DNA of 37,661 nucleotides from Moryella indoligenes (GCF_030812885.1 NZ_JAUSTO010000017.1:1-37661), one strand, 5' to 3'. Shown: positions 14,462 through 23,376, counted from the stretch's first letter. Numbers and translations are program-made. The notes: generated by a model from the sequence alone, not told the origin.

Positions 14462-14475
14462 CAGATATTGTATCT

Positions 14476-17367
14476 CTATGCGCTGTGGGGTAGCGGGAGA
14501 GAGAGGTTCGGATAGCGGCGCAGCACCTGATACAGATCCTCCAGCATCTTTGAGAGATGGGGGCTGTAGTCCTTTTCCGCATACTTGCAGGCGAGCGTAT
14601 AGTGATTTGCCGCTGACTGGATTTTGTCCAGTTTGATATCCAGATATGCAGAGTAGGCTTCCTCCTTGGAGCGTCCCCACTGTATGGAGACTGTGTGGAA
14701 GCACTTCCTGGCCTCCTCAAAATAGCTTGAGGACTCCTTATATTTCTCCAGCTGATAGTAGATGATGCCGAGATTTGTATAAGCCATACCCAGACCGGAG
14801 GTGAGTGGAAGATACTGGTTGCTGCGCACTGCCTTGCTGACATATTCCAGTGCATTTTCCCAGTGATGTTTCTCCATCTCGATTTCGCCCATATAGTTGT
14901 AGCAGGCGATCAGAGAGGTCGTACAGTTTGGAACTGTTCGCTTGATTCCCTCGAGCTTATGAATCAGTTCTGTGAGTATATCTGCGGCTTCCTCAAAGTG
15001 TCTGGTCTTAATATAGTAGAGGGCACGCAGACGCGAGATGGCATAGATCTCCAGAGGAGGATACTCATGCCGTGTGAGCAGGTCCTCACAGTGTGAGATG
15101 TACTGATCCATCATGCCGAGATCATAGATCTGAATTGCGTAGTAGATCAGCTGCAGGTAGCTGTTCATCAGATATTTTGCATTGTTCAGCTTCAATGCGT
15201 TTTCAATGCAGGTGTTGATATTTCGATACCCCTTTTTATAATCTCCGCAGGATAGATCATAGCGGCCGATCAGATATTCCATCTTCATACGGAGCTCCGG
15301 ATAGAATACATTATCTACCGGAAGATCGCGTATCTGCTGTGCAAGGGGAATCAGAATATTTGTGCTGGTGTCCGGATCAGGATTCAGCAGATTCTCAAAG
15401 ACCTTGGTCGTGAGTATGGGATAGACTTCCTGAAGCCCGGAGAAAAAGTACATATAGTATTCCAGCTTGTAGTAATAGAACTTGTAGATATCCTTTGCAT
15501 TTTCAAAGTAGAAGATAAGCTCTGGCATTGCGGAGAAATTGGAGCCGCTCTGGTAACGTCGCTCTGCATCCAGCGCCAGTACCCGATAGTAGGACATCTT
15601 GCGTCCGGTGGACATCTTTGAGAGTATGTAGTTTTTGACCAGGACATGAGAGAAGCCATAGCTTATGGAAAAATCATCCACCTCTTCCACAATGAAATGG
15701 AAGCGGATGAGATTCTCAATCAGATCGTACAGTTCAAGCTCTGAGTAGTTCAGGATCAGTTTGATCTGGGTAATGCTGATATTTTTGTAGGCAATGGAAA
15801 TAATATCAAGCAGTTCCTGCTCCGCCGGGCTCAGTCCCATAAGTCGGCTCCGTATGATGTTTGAGATCTTCGGCGTCAGAGCAGAATGCAGGAGTGAATG
15901 TGCTCCTTCTTTATCAATAATGTTGAGAAGCTCATTCAGGAAGAAGACATTTCCGTTGGAATAGCCGTATATCTGTTTCAGATCGTCGGCGGACAGTGAG
16001 AGCTTTGGGTAATAGTTTTGAATGAGTTCTTCTGTCTCAGAGAGTGAGAAAGGCTTCAACGGAATCTGACGTATGAGTGAATTTCTCGCGAGAGAAATAT
16101 TCATCTCTTCCAGCTCCTTCGTATGAGTGAGGCGACTGGTAGCGATGACAAAAAAGGGTTGCTCTGCCATATGAAACAGCAGGTTGGTGAGTATGATAAT
16201 ACTGAAGGAATCCATCCATTGAATATTGTCCAGGAGAAAGATGATATGCTGCTGGTGGTCACTGTCACAGCGTTCCTGCAGGATTTTACTCAGAAGCGCA
16301 CCGCATTGCGTCGCCATCATGTGGAAGTCCTGGAAGTCATCGGAACCCTGACGAATCGTACGGAAGCGCTCCTCCTTATCGGAGAGACGGGGAGAGATCG
16401 TACGTATAATATCGTTCCATGATTTCAGATATAGCTCGGCATCTGTCTGACAAAAACAGAAGGAGAATACCGTGTAGTCGTTGTCCAAAAAGAGGCGGTT
16501 CAGTTCTTCCAGCAGGGCGGTTTTTCCAATGCCGGCTTCGCCCGCAATCAGGGCACAGTTTTCCGAACCGTGTATGCGCTTTACGCAGTGTCGCTCAACC
16601 AGGTCTAAAATTTCGTAGAGTTCATTCTTTCTGCCGATGAAGTCAGAGGAATTCTCAGGATGTGGATGACTAATCTTCTTTCGCAGGTCTAAAATTTGAT
16701 TGAAGAGCGCCAGAGTTTCTGCCTCGGGCTCAAGCTCGTACTCATTATGCATGATATCTACGAGATGCTGATAAACAGAAATTGCGCTTGAGTATTCTCC
16801 GTTCTCTGAGAAGAATAAAATGATATTTCGAAAAAATTTTTCGTCGATGTAAAAGGTGTCAAGCAGCTTTCCGGAGAGTTCCAGAACAAGCGATGCCTTA
16901 CGGGATAATATAGCGCTGCCTATATGCTCCTTCAGAGTGTCAATATATTGCTTTTTCAGACTGCGCTGGCAGTTTTCCATCCAGTCCTCAAACTCAAGAC
17001 AATTTTTAATATAAAAATCCTTTAAAAATTCTTCACGGTAATTCTCCAACAAATTATTCTGAAGCTGATCAATATCTACTGATACTTCCGGGTTCAGAGT
17101 TATGGTAGAATTGCCGGTGAGACTGATAACCTCCGGGCTGAGTGTCTTTTTCAGATGGTACAGGGCATCGCGGAGATTCTTTCTGGCATTATTCTCACTG
17201 CAATCAGTCCAAAAGATGTTGATTGCCATACTCCGCGTAATTGTCTTCATCCAGCAGAGATAATAAAAAAGTCCTTCCGCTTTCTTATAGGGGAAGGCTA
17301 CTACAGTATTGTCCATGATGACACATGGCTGCCCAAGCAGACGGACATGAATGGTGCTTTCGTTCAT
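14476..17367 (-). CDS. SARP-like regulator: winged helix, BTAD, ATPase and TPR domains
   Basis: A 963-aa cytoplasmic regulator. Residues 1-95 form an OmpR/SARP-type winged helix with the typical IFWTDCSENNARKNLRDALY block (51-70). Residues about 96-230 are a bacterial transcriptional activator domain ending ELEPEAETLALFNQIL. The ATPase follows FIGRKNEL (243-250), with Walker A GEAGIGKT (276-283) and Walker B IIFLLDNIQWMD. The C-terminal 400 residues are TPR-like helices (for example YTNLGIIYYQLEKYKESSSYFEEARK). Such proteins activate transcription from tandem repeats and are gated by ATP and by ligand or partner binding. Matching repeats lie at hutH and hutU, so it probably activates histidine use. 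It has its own sigma-A promoter at 17423-17451. Confidence 0.88.
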   Translation of the reverse strand: MNESTIHVRLLGQPCVIMDNTVVAFPYKKAEGLFYYLCWMKTITRSMAINIFWTDCSENNARKNLRDALYHLKKTLSPEVISLTGNSTITLNPEVSVDIDQLQNNLLENYREEFLKDFYIKNCLEFEDWMENCQRSLKKQYIDTLKEHIGSAILSRKASLVLELSGKLLDTFYIDEKFFRNIILFFSENGEYSSAISVYQHLVDIMHNEYELEPEAETLALFNQILDLRKKISHPHPENSSDFIGRKNELYEILDLVERHCVKRIHGSENCALIAGEAGIGKTALLEELNRLFLDNDYTVFSFCFCQTDAELYLKSWNDIIRTISPRLSDKEERFRTIRQGSDDFQDFHMMATQCGALLSKILQERCDSDHQQHIIFLLDNIQWMDSFSIIILTNLLFHMAEQPFFVIATSRLTHTKELEEMNISLARNSLIRQIPLKPFSLSETEELIQNYYPKLSLSADDLKQIYGYSNGNVFFLNELLNIIDKEGAHSLLHSALTPKISNIIRSRLMGLSPAEQELLDIISIAYKNISITQIKLILNYSELELYDLIENLIRFHFIVEEVDDFSISYGFSHVLVKNYILSKMSTGRKMSYYRVLALDAERRYQSGSNFSAMPELIFYFENAKDIYKFYYYKLEYYMYFFSGLQEVYPILTTKVFENLLNPDPDTSTNILIPLAQQIRDLPVDNVFYPELRMKMEYLIGRYDLSCGDYKKGYRNINTCIENALKLNNAKYLMNSYLQLIYYAIQIYDLGMMDQYISHCEDLLTRHEYPPLEIYAISRLRALYYIKTRHFEEAADILTELIHKLEGIKRTVPNCTTSLIACYNYMGEIEMEKHHWENALEYVSKAVRSNQYLPLTSGLGMAYTNLGIIYYQLEKYKESSSYFEEARKCFHTVSIQWGRSKEEAYSAYLDIKLDKIQSAANHYTLACKYAEKDYSPHLSKMLEDLYQVLRRYPNLSLPLPHSA

Positions 17368-17422
17368 AGTTGTCCCCCATCTATGATGTAATTAGCTGTT
17401 ATATAGTAACGATTTTTAATGC

Positions 17423-17460
17423 ATTATCTCATACTATATATATATATTCAACAATTGAAT
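17423..17460 (-). promoter_or_regulatory. Promoter of the SARP-like regulator with palindrome
   Basis: On the minus strand, -35 TTGAAT (complement of 17446-17451), 17 bp, then -10 GATAAT (complement of 17423-17428). The palindrome ATTCAA-CAA-TTGAAT (17446-17460) overlaps the -35. The rest of the 299-base gap 17368-17666 is A+T-rich and shows no gene; the GNAT gene's AAAGGAG site lies near 17654-17660. Confidence 0.6.
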
Positions 17461-17666
17461 CAAAGAACTACTGCGGATCGGACATGTAAAAGACATAACA
17501 GTTGAGCGAAGAGGCTTTGTCCGTCAGAATTTTAGATAAAGAGTTGAAACAATAAAAATCAATATGACAGACTGCATGCAGATAATAGATAATTTTTTCG
17601 ATTGCCCTTATAATGATCATATACAGGATTTTGCTTATATGATATACAAATATAAAGGAGTACAGC

Positions 17667-17942
17667 ATGGAATACAGACATGAAAAAAATCTGATCGCGC
17701 TATATGATGAGAGCGGAGAGCGGCTTGCACGGGTTGAATTTCCGGCAGTCGGAGAGAATATTGTGGAAGTGACACATACGGTCGTAGATGAATCCGTGCG
17801 AGGACGAGGGATTGCGGGCCAGCTCATGAAGGAGCTGGTGAAGGAACTGCAGAAGGATGGCAGAAAGGCCGAGCTCTCCTGTTCCTACGCGGTCAGCTGG
17901 TTTGAGAAGCATCCGGAGTGCGGCGATGTCCTGCAAGAATAA
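17667..17942 (+). CDS. Small GNAT-family N-acetyltransferase (YjdJ-like)
   Basis: A 91-aa protein of the small Acetyltransf_CG type. The acetyl-CoA loop reads RGRGIAGQLMKELV near residue 45, preceded by the beta strand VEVTHTVVDESVRG; a C-terminal SCSYAVSWFEKHPE motif is typical of the subfamily, including the cysteine. Members are cytosolic; their substrates are largely unknown. The start follows AAAGGAG. The last 17 bases overlap the start of the next gene, suggesting an operon with the chorismate-mutase-like protein. Confidence 0.85.
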   Translation: MEYRHEKNLIALYDESGERLARVEFPAVGENIVEVTHTVVDESVRGRGIAGQLMKELVKELQKDGRKAELSCSYAVSWFEKHPECGDVLQE

Positions 17943-18522
17943 AAAGCTGGAGGAGATGTCTCTTCCGGAGCTGCGGGCAGAGATAGACAGTCTGGATCTT
18001 CAGCTTCGGGAGCTTCTGATGCGCCGTATGGACTGTTCCTTTCAGGTGGCCCGGGAGAAGGCAGAGAGCGGAGAGCTTCGGGTGTACAGGGAGGAGCGGG
18101 AGCGGGAGATGCTGTCACGGCTCGGCGGGAATATTCCCGCCGGGCGCAAGCGGGCATATCTTGCCGTGCTGCGAAAGATCACGCAGTGCAGCCGCATGTA
18201 TCAGTACGCACTGCTCTGCAATTGGGGAAAGATTTCGTTTTCGGCTCTTTTGGAAGAAATCGGAGCGGAAAAAGCGAGCACCCGGGTCTGTGTGACATTT
18301 ATCAGAAGTGCAAGCCCCGAGGCGCTGGGGGAACTGCTTGGCACGGTGGGAGATTACGGTTACTGTGTTGAGAAGCTGGAATTGAAAAAGATGGAAGCGG
18401 AAGGAGAGAATGTCTGCATTTTCCTCACGATTCTGGGGAATATTCAGGAAACGAATATGCAGACCCTTCTGCTGCAGCTTGCGGCGGAAAGTAATCATTT
18501 TAAAATACTGGAAACTGCTTGA
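17926..18522 (+). CDS. Chorismate mutase-like protein with C-terminal ACT-like region
   Basis: A 198-aa protein. Residues 11-80 resemble a type II (AroQ) chorismate mutase: LPELRAEIDSLDLQLRELLMRRM, here L14 to M36, then VAREKAESGELRVYREEREREML, the helix 1/2 layout of PheA N termini. The residual 110 aa alternate strand and helix and end VCIFLTILGNIQET, like an ACT amino acid-binding domain; prephenate dehydratase itself is absent. Key arginines of the mutase (R17 in ELRAEID, R34) are present. It may supply prephenate with feedback control, or be a regulatory homologue. The ATG at 17926 overlaps the GNAT gene and has GGAG at 17915-17918. A later ATG at 17956 has a stronger GGAGGAG but too short a spacing. 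Confidence 0.7.
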   Translation: MSCKNKKLEEMSLPELRAEIDSLDLQLRELLMRRMDCSFQVAREKAESGELRVYREEREREMLSRLGGNIPAGRKRAYLAVLRKITQCSRMYQYALLCNWGKISFSALLEEIGAEKASTRVCVTFIRSASPEALGELLGTVGDYGYCVEKLELKKMEAEGENVCIFLTILGNIQETNMQTLLLQLAAESNHFKILETA

Positions 18523-18567
18523 CAAAACAGCTGGTTCAGAGTATATTCTTTAACGCAGCAAGAAAGT

Positions 18568-18641
18568 GTGTGTGTAGCTCAGCTGGATAGAGCACTTGGC
18601 TACGGACCAAGGTGTCGGGGGTTCGAATCCTCTCACGCACG
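18568..18641 (+). tRNA. tRNA-Arg (ACG)
   Basis: The acceptor GTGTGTG pairs with CACGCAC (one G-T pair), discriminator G. The anticodon loop CTACGGA gives ACG, read as ICG after deamination. The T-arm loop is TTCGAAT. It lies 45 bases after the chorismate-mutase-like gene, behind TTGACA at 18519-18524 and TATATT at 18541-18546 that form a probable promoter. Confidence 0.95.
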
Positions 18642-18643
18642 CG

Positions 18644-18679
18644 TAGCCCTCAAGCCCGGACGGACTTGGGGGCTTTTGT
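18644..18679 (+). terminator. Terminator after tRNA-Arg
   Basis: AGCCCTCAAG pairs with CTTGGGGGCT around a CCCGGACGGA loop, followed by TTTTGTT. Confidence 0.85.
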
Positions 18680-18737
18680 TAGTGATAAAGGCCAGCGTTT
18701 CCGGGTGATGTATTGCAGGAAACAGGAAGATGAGGCT

Positions 18738-19424
18738 ATGAGACGTATTTTCTGGGGAGGAATGTACCTGCTTGCGGCGGCTCTTGCAGCTCTGACGATC
18801 TATCTCTATGTGCTTCCGGAGAGTGAGATCGTCCTGTCGGAAGGAACAGCGGCAGAGCAGCAGGAGACACAGACTGTGATGCCGGTTTTTACCATTGGCG
18901 GCGTCACGGTGGAGACTGGAAGCACCAGGCTGGATGCTCTGCTCGATGCAGGTTTTCAGCTGAAGTTCGAGCTGGATGGAAATATCTATGACCTGAATGT
19001 AAAAAACAGCTCGGCAAATGCACATATGCAGTATGAGGTTCTGTTGTTTCGCGGAGAGCAGCGTGTGGCGAAGCTCTGGTATACGAATACTTCCGCAGAG
19101 CCGAAAAAGCCGGGGGATTGCACGATAGACGGTCTGGAATTCACTTCGGATGCGCCGGGCTGGAAGATACTGCCGGTACTGGTAGATGGCCAGGATATGA
19201 GTGAACTGGATATCACCGGCGTGGCGGAGGCATTTCCCGCTTTCACAGAAAAAGAGGGAGCAGTGACAGAGTACAGGAGGGCGGCAATCTCAGAGCAGCA
19301 GTCCATGGTAGCGTATATTCGCGGCGGTGAGGGACAGGAGATTGCGGCTTTTGGGATCAAAAACTATATGCCGGGCTCCGGAACGGCGGAAGGCGGTGCA
19401 GAGCAGAGCGATGGGAATCATTGA
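18738..19424 (+). CDS. Membrane-anchored protein of unknown function
   Basis: A 228-aa protein with one N-terminal hydrophobic segment (about residues 5-26, GGMYLLAAALAALTIYLYVLP) after a short Arg-Arg start, so it is probably anchored with the rest outside. The exposed part is rich in beta strands and acidic residues and has no cysteines apart from one in GDCTIDG. No family is recognised. The ATG at 18738 is chosen because it gives a normal signal anchor and has CAGGAAGATGAGG upstream; the frame also extends back through the tRNA-Arg terminator, which is implausible as coding. Its end overlaps the ecfA1 start by 14 bases, so it is probably co-transcribed with the ECF transporter genes. Confidence 0.7.
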   Translation: MRRIFWGGMYLLAAALAALTIYLYVLPESEIVLSEGTAAEQQETQTVMPVFTIGGVTVETGSTRLDALLDAGFQLKFELDGNIYDLNVKNSSANAHMQYEVLLFRGEQRVAKLWYTNTSAEPKKPGDCTIDGLEFTSDAPGWKILPVLVDGQDMSELDITGVAEAFPAFTEKEGAVTEYRRAAISEQQSMVAYIRGGEGQEIAAFGIKNYMPGSGTAEGGAEQSDGNH

Positions 19425-20280
19425 GACTTCAAAGCTGGTTTATGATTATGTCACCAGAGATGACGAGGAAAAGGTTCAGGATGTAAACCGGGCGATTGAT
19501 CATGTGAACCTGAATATCACGCCGGGTTCCTTTGTTGCGGTGCTTGGACACAACGGTTCGGGGAAATCCACCTTTGCAAAGACGCTGAACGGGATATTGC
19601 TTCCTACGGAGGGCACTGTTCTGATCTCCGGAGCGGACACAGCGGACGATGCGCGCCTTCTGGATATCCGCCGCACGGTCGGCATGGTGTTCCAGAATCC
19701 CGACAATCAGATCATTGCGAATGTCGTGGAGGAGGATGTCGGCTTCGGGCCCGAGAATCTGGGCGTCCCGACCGGGGAGATATGGAAGCGCGTGGACGCG
19801 GCGTTGACGGCGGTGGGAATGACGGCCTACCGCCTCAAGTCGCCGAACCGTCTCTCGGGCGGACAGAAGCAGAGAGTTGCAATCGCGGGTGTTATGGCAA
19901 TGAAGCCGCAGTGCATCGTGCTGGACGAGCCGACGGCCATGCTCGATCCGAACGGACGCAAGGATGTTGTGCGAACCATCATGGAGCTGAATAAGCAGGA
20001 GAATATCACGGTGATCCTGATCACGCACTATATGGAAGAGGTGATCGGAGCGGATCGCGTGATCGTGATGGACGATGGCAGAGTGATGATGGACGGAACG
20101 CCGCGAGAGGTGTTTTCAAGAGTCGAGGAGCTGAAGAAGCTGCGCCTTGACGTCCCGCAGGTGACGGAGCTCGCATGGGAGCTGAAGCAGGGCGGAGTTG
20201 CACTTCCGGACGGCATTTTATCAATTGATGAGCTGATGGAGAGCCTGCTACCTCTTCTGAAGGAGCAGAGCGGGAAGTAG
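19411..20280 (+). CDS. ecfA1: ECF transporter ATPase A1
   Basis: A 289-aa ATPase of the energy-coupling factor module that powers vitamin and metal uptake through interchangeable S components. Walker A GHNGSGKST (46-54), Q-loop VGMVFQNPDNQ, signature LSGGQKQRVAIAG, Walker B CIVLDEPTAMLD and switch His in LITHYMEE are complete. The ATG at 19411 lies within the end of the preceding gene; the upstream frame is out of homology. The order ecfA1-ecfA2-ecfT-truA-rplM-rpsI is the usual one in Firmicutes. Confidence 0.93.
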   Translation: MGIIETSKLVYDYVTRDDEEKVQDVNRAIDHVNLNITPGSFVAVLGHNGSGKSTFAKTLNGILLPTEGTVLISGADTADDARLLDIRRTVGMVFQNPDNQIIANVVEEDVGFGPENLGVPTGEIWKRVDAALTAVGMTAYRLKSPNRLSGGQKQRVAIAGVMAMKPQCIVLDEPTAMLDPNGRKDVVRTIMELNKQENITVILITHYMEEVIGADRVIVMDDGRVMMDGTPREVFSRVEELKKLRLDVPQVTELAWELKQGGVALPDGILSIDELMESLLPLLKEQSGK

Positions 20281-20396
20281 TCCGGAGCAGCGGGGATGCG
20301 GGGGAGAATTTTCCGGAAGCATCGTGGAACAGAAGGCAGCGGCAGAGCTTAGAGTCGCTTACACAGTGGCAGGTAGCGCAGATACGGAGAAGTGGA

Positions 20397-21257
20397 ATGT
20401 CAATCCGAGCGGAGCATCTGACTTATATTTATGGCAAGGGCACGGCTTTTGAGCAATACGCCCTGAAGGACATTAATTTTGAGATTCCGGACGGCCAGTT
20501 TGTTGGCCTGATCGGACACACGGGGTCGGGAAAATCGACCCTGATACAGCATCTGAACGGCCTGATCCGGGCAACGGAGGGCAGGATATTCTTTCATGAC
20601 GAAGATATCTACGCGGAAGGCTACAACATGCGTAAGCTCAGAACAAAGGTGGGGCTTGTGTTCCAGTACCCGGAGCATCAGCTCTTTGAGGTGGATGTCT
20701 TCTCAGACGTCTGCTTCGGGCCTAAAAATATGGGCCTGCCAAAGGATGAGGTAGAAGCGCGGGCCCGGGAGGCGCTGCGCATGGTGGGACTGGATGAGAG
20801 CTATGACAGACAGTCTCCCTTTGAGCTCTCGGGAGGCCAGAAGCGCCGCGTTGCGATCGCCGGAGTGCTGGCGATGCGGCCTGAGGTGCTGATTCTCGAT
20901 GAGCCGACGGCGGGACTGGATCCGAAGGGACGCGACGAGATTCTCGATAAGGTCAGTGAGCTGCGGCAGGAGCGCGGGCTCACGGTGATCCTTGTGTCGC
21001 ACAGCATGGAGGATGTCGCGAAATATGCGGATCGCCTCATGGTGATGAGCGGAGGAGAGAAGCTCTATGACGGGACACCAAAGGAGGTGTTTCGGCATTA
21101 CAGAGAGCTGGAGCAGATTGGACTCTCCGCACCGCAGGTCACTTACATCGTGCAGGAGCTTAAGAGCCATGGGATAGAGCTTGGCGAGGATATTACAACA
21201 GTACCTGAGGCGCGCGAGGCGATATTGCGACTTCTCGGCAGGGAGGCAAAATGCTGA
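20397..21257 (+). CDS. ecfA2: ECF transporter ATPase A2
   Basis: A 286-aa ATPase pairing with EcfA1. Walker A GHTGSGKST (40-48), Q-loop VGLVFQYPEHQLF, signature LSGGQKRRVAIAG, Walker B VLILDEPTAGLD and the switch histidine in VSHSMED are present. It is separated from ecfA1 by a 116-base gap without an obvious gene or terminator. The ATG lies behind GGAG at 20389-20392. Its stop overlaps the ecfT start (ATGCTGA). Confidence 0.94.
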   Translation: MSIRAEHLTYIYGKGTAFEQYALKDINFEIPDGQFVGLIGHTGSGKSTLIQHLNGLIRATEGRIFFHDEDIYAEGYNMRKLRTKVGLVFQYPEHQLFEVDVFSDVCFGPKNMGLPKDEVEARAREALRMVGLDESYDRQSPFELSGGQKRRVAIAGVLAMRPEVLILDEPTAGLDPKGRDEILDKVSELRQERGLTVILVSHSMEDVAKYADRLMVMSGGEKLYDGTPKEVFRHYRELEQIGLSAPQVTYIVQELKSHGIELGEDITTVPEAREAILRLLGREAKC

Positions 21258-22051
21258 AGGATATCACACTTGGACAGTATTATCCCGTCGATTCTCCTCT
21301 GCACAGACTGGACCCAAGAACCAAGCTGTTTGGAACCATGGTATACATTATCTGCCTTTTCCTCTGCAATTCCTGGCCCGGCTACCTGTTGGCAACGCTG
21401 GTGCTGATCGGCATCATCCGTCTCTCCAATGTGCCCTTCGGCTATATGGTGCGCGGACTGCGCGGGATACTTTTTCTGCTGCTGCTCAGCGTGAGCTTCA
21501 ACCTCTTTCTGACAGACGGGACCGTGCTTTTTTCGCTGGGCATCCTTAAGGTGACGCAGGAGGGACTCAAGACTGCGGCATTCATGGCGCTGCGGCTAGT
21601 CTATCTGGTGCTCGGCTCCACGGTGATGACACTCACGACGACTCCGAATGCGCTGACGGACGGCATGGAGAAGGGGCTTGGATTTTTAAAGCGCGTGCGT
21701 GTGCCCGTGCACGAGATGTCCATGATGATGTCGATTGCACTCCGCTTTATCCCCATACTTATGGAAGAGACGGATAAGATCATGAAGGCGCAGATGGCGC
21801 GCGGGGCCGATTTTGAGAGCGGGAATCTGATTCAGAAGGCGAAGGCCATGGTTCCGCTGCTCGTGCCGCTCTTTGTCTCGGCCTTCCGCAGAGCTACAGA
21901 TCTCGCAATGGCGATGGAAGCGCGCTGCTACCACGGCGGGGACGGAAGAACAAAGATGAAGCCGCTTAAGTATACTGCGGCAGATCGCATAGCGTATCTG
22001 CTTCTGTTACTGTTTTTCCTGCTGACCCTTCTGCTTCGCTGGCTGTTTTAA
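21251..22051 (+). CDS. ecfT: ECF transporter transmembrane protein T
   Basis: A 266-aa integral membrane protein that couples the EcfA ATPases to S components. Helices are seen around residues 27-45, 55-105 and 240-262. The cytoplasmic coupling motifs appear as AQMARGAD near residue 180 and AMEARCYHG near residue 222, matching the family's two A-x-x-x-R-G signatures. The start overlaps the ecfA2 stop by 7 bases, so the two are translationally coupled. Confidence 0.92.
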   Translation: MLKDITLGQYYPVDSPLHRLDPRTKLFGTMVYIICLFLCNSWPGYLLATLVLIGIIRLSNVPFGYMVRGLRGILFLLLLSVSFNLFLTDGTVLFSLGILKVTQEGLKTAAFMALRLVYLVLGSTVMTLTTTPNALTDGMEKGLGFLKRVRVPVHEMSMMMSIALRFIPILMEETDKIMKAQMARGADFESGNLIQKAKAMVPLLVPLFVSAFRRATDLAMAMEARCYHGGDGRTKMKPLKYTAADRIAYLLLLLFFLLTLLLRWLF

Positions 22052-22129
22052 GAAGGCATTGCCTGAATCGGCGTCTTCCCGGGTGGGACGGCGCTGCGCA
22101 TCCGGTGACGGGACAGGAGGCAGAAAGAA

Positions 22130-23227
22130 ATGAGACGAATCCGACTTACCGTGAGCTATGACGGAACAGAGTATCACGGCTCACAGCTTCAGCCGAACGG
22201 CATTACGATAGAAGCGAGACTGAATGAGGCGATACGGAAGCTCGGAGGGGGGAGCGACGTGATCTTTGCCAGTCGGACGGACGCGGGTGTTCATGCACTG
22301 GGAAATGTTGCCGTCTTCGATACGGAACTCCGCATGGCAGCGGATAAGTTTGTCTTTGCACTGAATCAGCGCCTTCCGGAGGATATACGTATCCGCCACT
22401 CCGATGAAGTGGAGCTCCAATGGCATCCGAGAAAGCAGAACTGTAAAAAGAGCTATGAATACAGAATCTACAACAGCCGGATTCCAAATCCGCTGCAGCG
22501 GCGCTACGCGCAGTTCTGTTACTATAGTCTCGATACGGAGTGCATGCGGAAGGCTCTCGGCGCGCTGATCGGGGAACATGATTTTGCGGCCTTATGTTCC
22601 TCCGGAAGCAGCGCGGAGCATACGGTGCGGCGCATATACAGTGCGGAGCTTCTGGAGGAGGGCTCCCCGGGTGACAGACTCATCACTCTCCGCATCTGCG
22701 GCAGTGGTTTTCTCTACAATATGGTGCGCATCATCGCGGGAACCTTGCTTCAGATCGGTATGGGACGTCTCCGGCCGGAGCAGATGGCAGAAATCCTGCG
22801 CTCCCGTGACCGGAGACAGGCGGGACCTGTGGCTGCGGCCTGCGGGCTCACGCTGAAAAAAATTGAATTCCTTCCTGCTCTGCTTCCGGAGCTTCAGGCG
22901 GAGAATGAGGACTGGAGCTATGTGCTGGATCAGCGCAGAACAAAGGAGAGCGGCGGAAGCTGCCTCACCATACGACGCTGTGCGGAGCGGGATTATGAGG
23001 CCCTGCTCACGCGGCTGCTGCATGAGACACACAGAAATGGAGCTGTATACACACTTCTCAGGGATCTTGAGAGGCCGGAGAGACTCGCCGCCGGACAGCG
23101 CTATGGCTACTATCTGCTTTCGGCACATGAGGGAGTGTATCCCGTCTGCGCGCGGGATGCGGGAGAGGACAGAAAAGCTGCAAAAGACCCGGAAATACAG
23201 GCGGAATTTTATTCTGCGGGTGGTTGA
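22130..23227 (+). CDS. truA: tRNA pseudouridine synthase A with C-terminal extension
   Basis: A 365-aa protein. Residues 1-248 are TruA, which forms pseudouridine at positions 38-40 of tRNA anticodon arms. The catalytic RTDAGVHALGN (Asp51) is present, as are CKKSYEYRIYN and GSGFLYNMVRIIAGTLL. The usual enzyme ends near CGLTLKKIEF; here about 117 more residues follow. The extension includes RRCAERDYEALLTRLLHE and GQRYGYYLLS and has no recognised domain. The start follows GGAGGCAGAAAGAA. The stop codon lies inside the -35 box of the rplM promoter. Confidence 0.92.
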   Translation: MRRIRLTVSYDGTEYHGSQLQPNGITIEARLNEAIRKLGGGSDVIFASRTDAGVHALGNVAVFDTELRMAADKFVFALNQRLPEDIRIRHSDEVELQWHPRKQNCKKSYEYRIYNSRIPNPLQRRYAQFCYYSLDTECMRKALGALIGEHDFAALCSSGSSAEHTVRRIYSAELLEEGSPGDRLITLRICGSGFLYNMVRIIAGTLLQIGMGRLRPEQMAEILRSRDRRQAGPVAAACGLTLKKIEFLPALLPELQAENEDWSYVLDQRRTKESGGSCLTIRRCAERDYEALLTRLLHETHRNGAVYTLLRDLERPERLAAGQRYGYYLLSAHEGVYPVCARDAGEDRKAAKDPEIQAEFYSAGG

Positions 23228-23252
23228 CAGCCGGGAATAGTTCAGATATAAT
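23224..23252 (+). promoter_or_regulatory. Consensus sigma-A promoter of rplM-rpsI
   Basis: -35 TTGACA (23224-23229), 17 bp, -10 TATAAT (23247-23252), a perfect match at ideal spacing. The TGA stop of truA (23225-23227) is part of the -35. The promoter drives L13 and S9 at high level independently of the ecf-truA operon. Confidence 0.9.
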
Positions 23253-23258
23253 TTATGT

Positions 23259-23376
23259 CTGTGACGCCATAGGTATGTTTTCACCAAGCCCCGGAGAAGC
23301 ATACTGAGGATATTCACGTATAATCAGGTTTAAAGACACGGATCTTTGCTCCCGTGTCCAACGCAGGAGGATAAAC
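23259..23376 (+). ncRNA. Structured 5' leader of rplM (possible L13 autoregulatory leader)
   Basis: About 118 bases between the predicted transcription start and rplM. Hairpins: GTATG (23273-23277)/CATAC (23300-23304), and GACACGG (23335-23341) with CCGTGTC (23352-23358), the latter just before the AGGAGG site. Firmicute L13 operons often carry an L13-binding leader; assignment to that family needs a covariance search. Confidence 0.45.

Noticed and set aside
17368..17666. Small RNA or CRISPR-like repeats in the A+T-rich gap
   Set aside because: Only a TA run, one palindrome and promoter elements are visible; no spaced repeats occur here or elsewhere in the window.
18612..18737. Upstream extension of the membrane-anchored protein into tRNA-Arg
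   Set aside because: It would translate the tRNA 3' half and its terminator; the ATG at 18738 gives a normal signal anchor.
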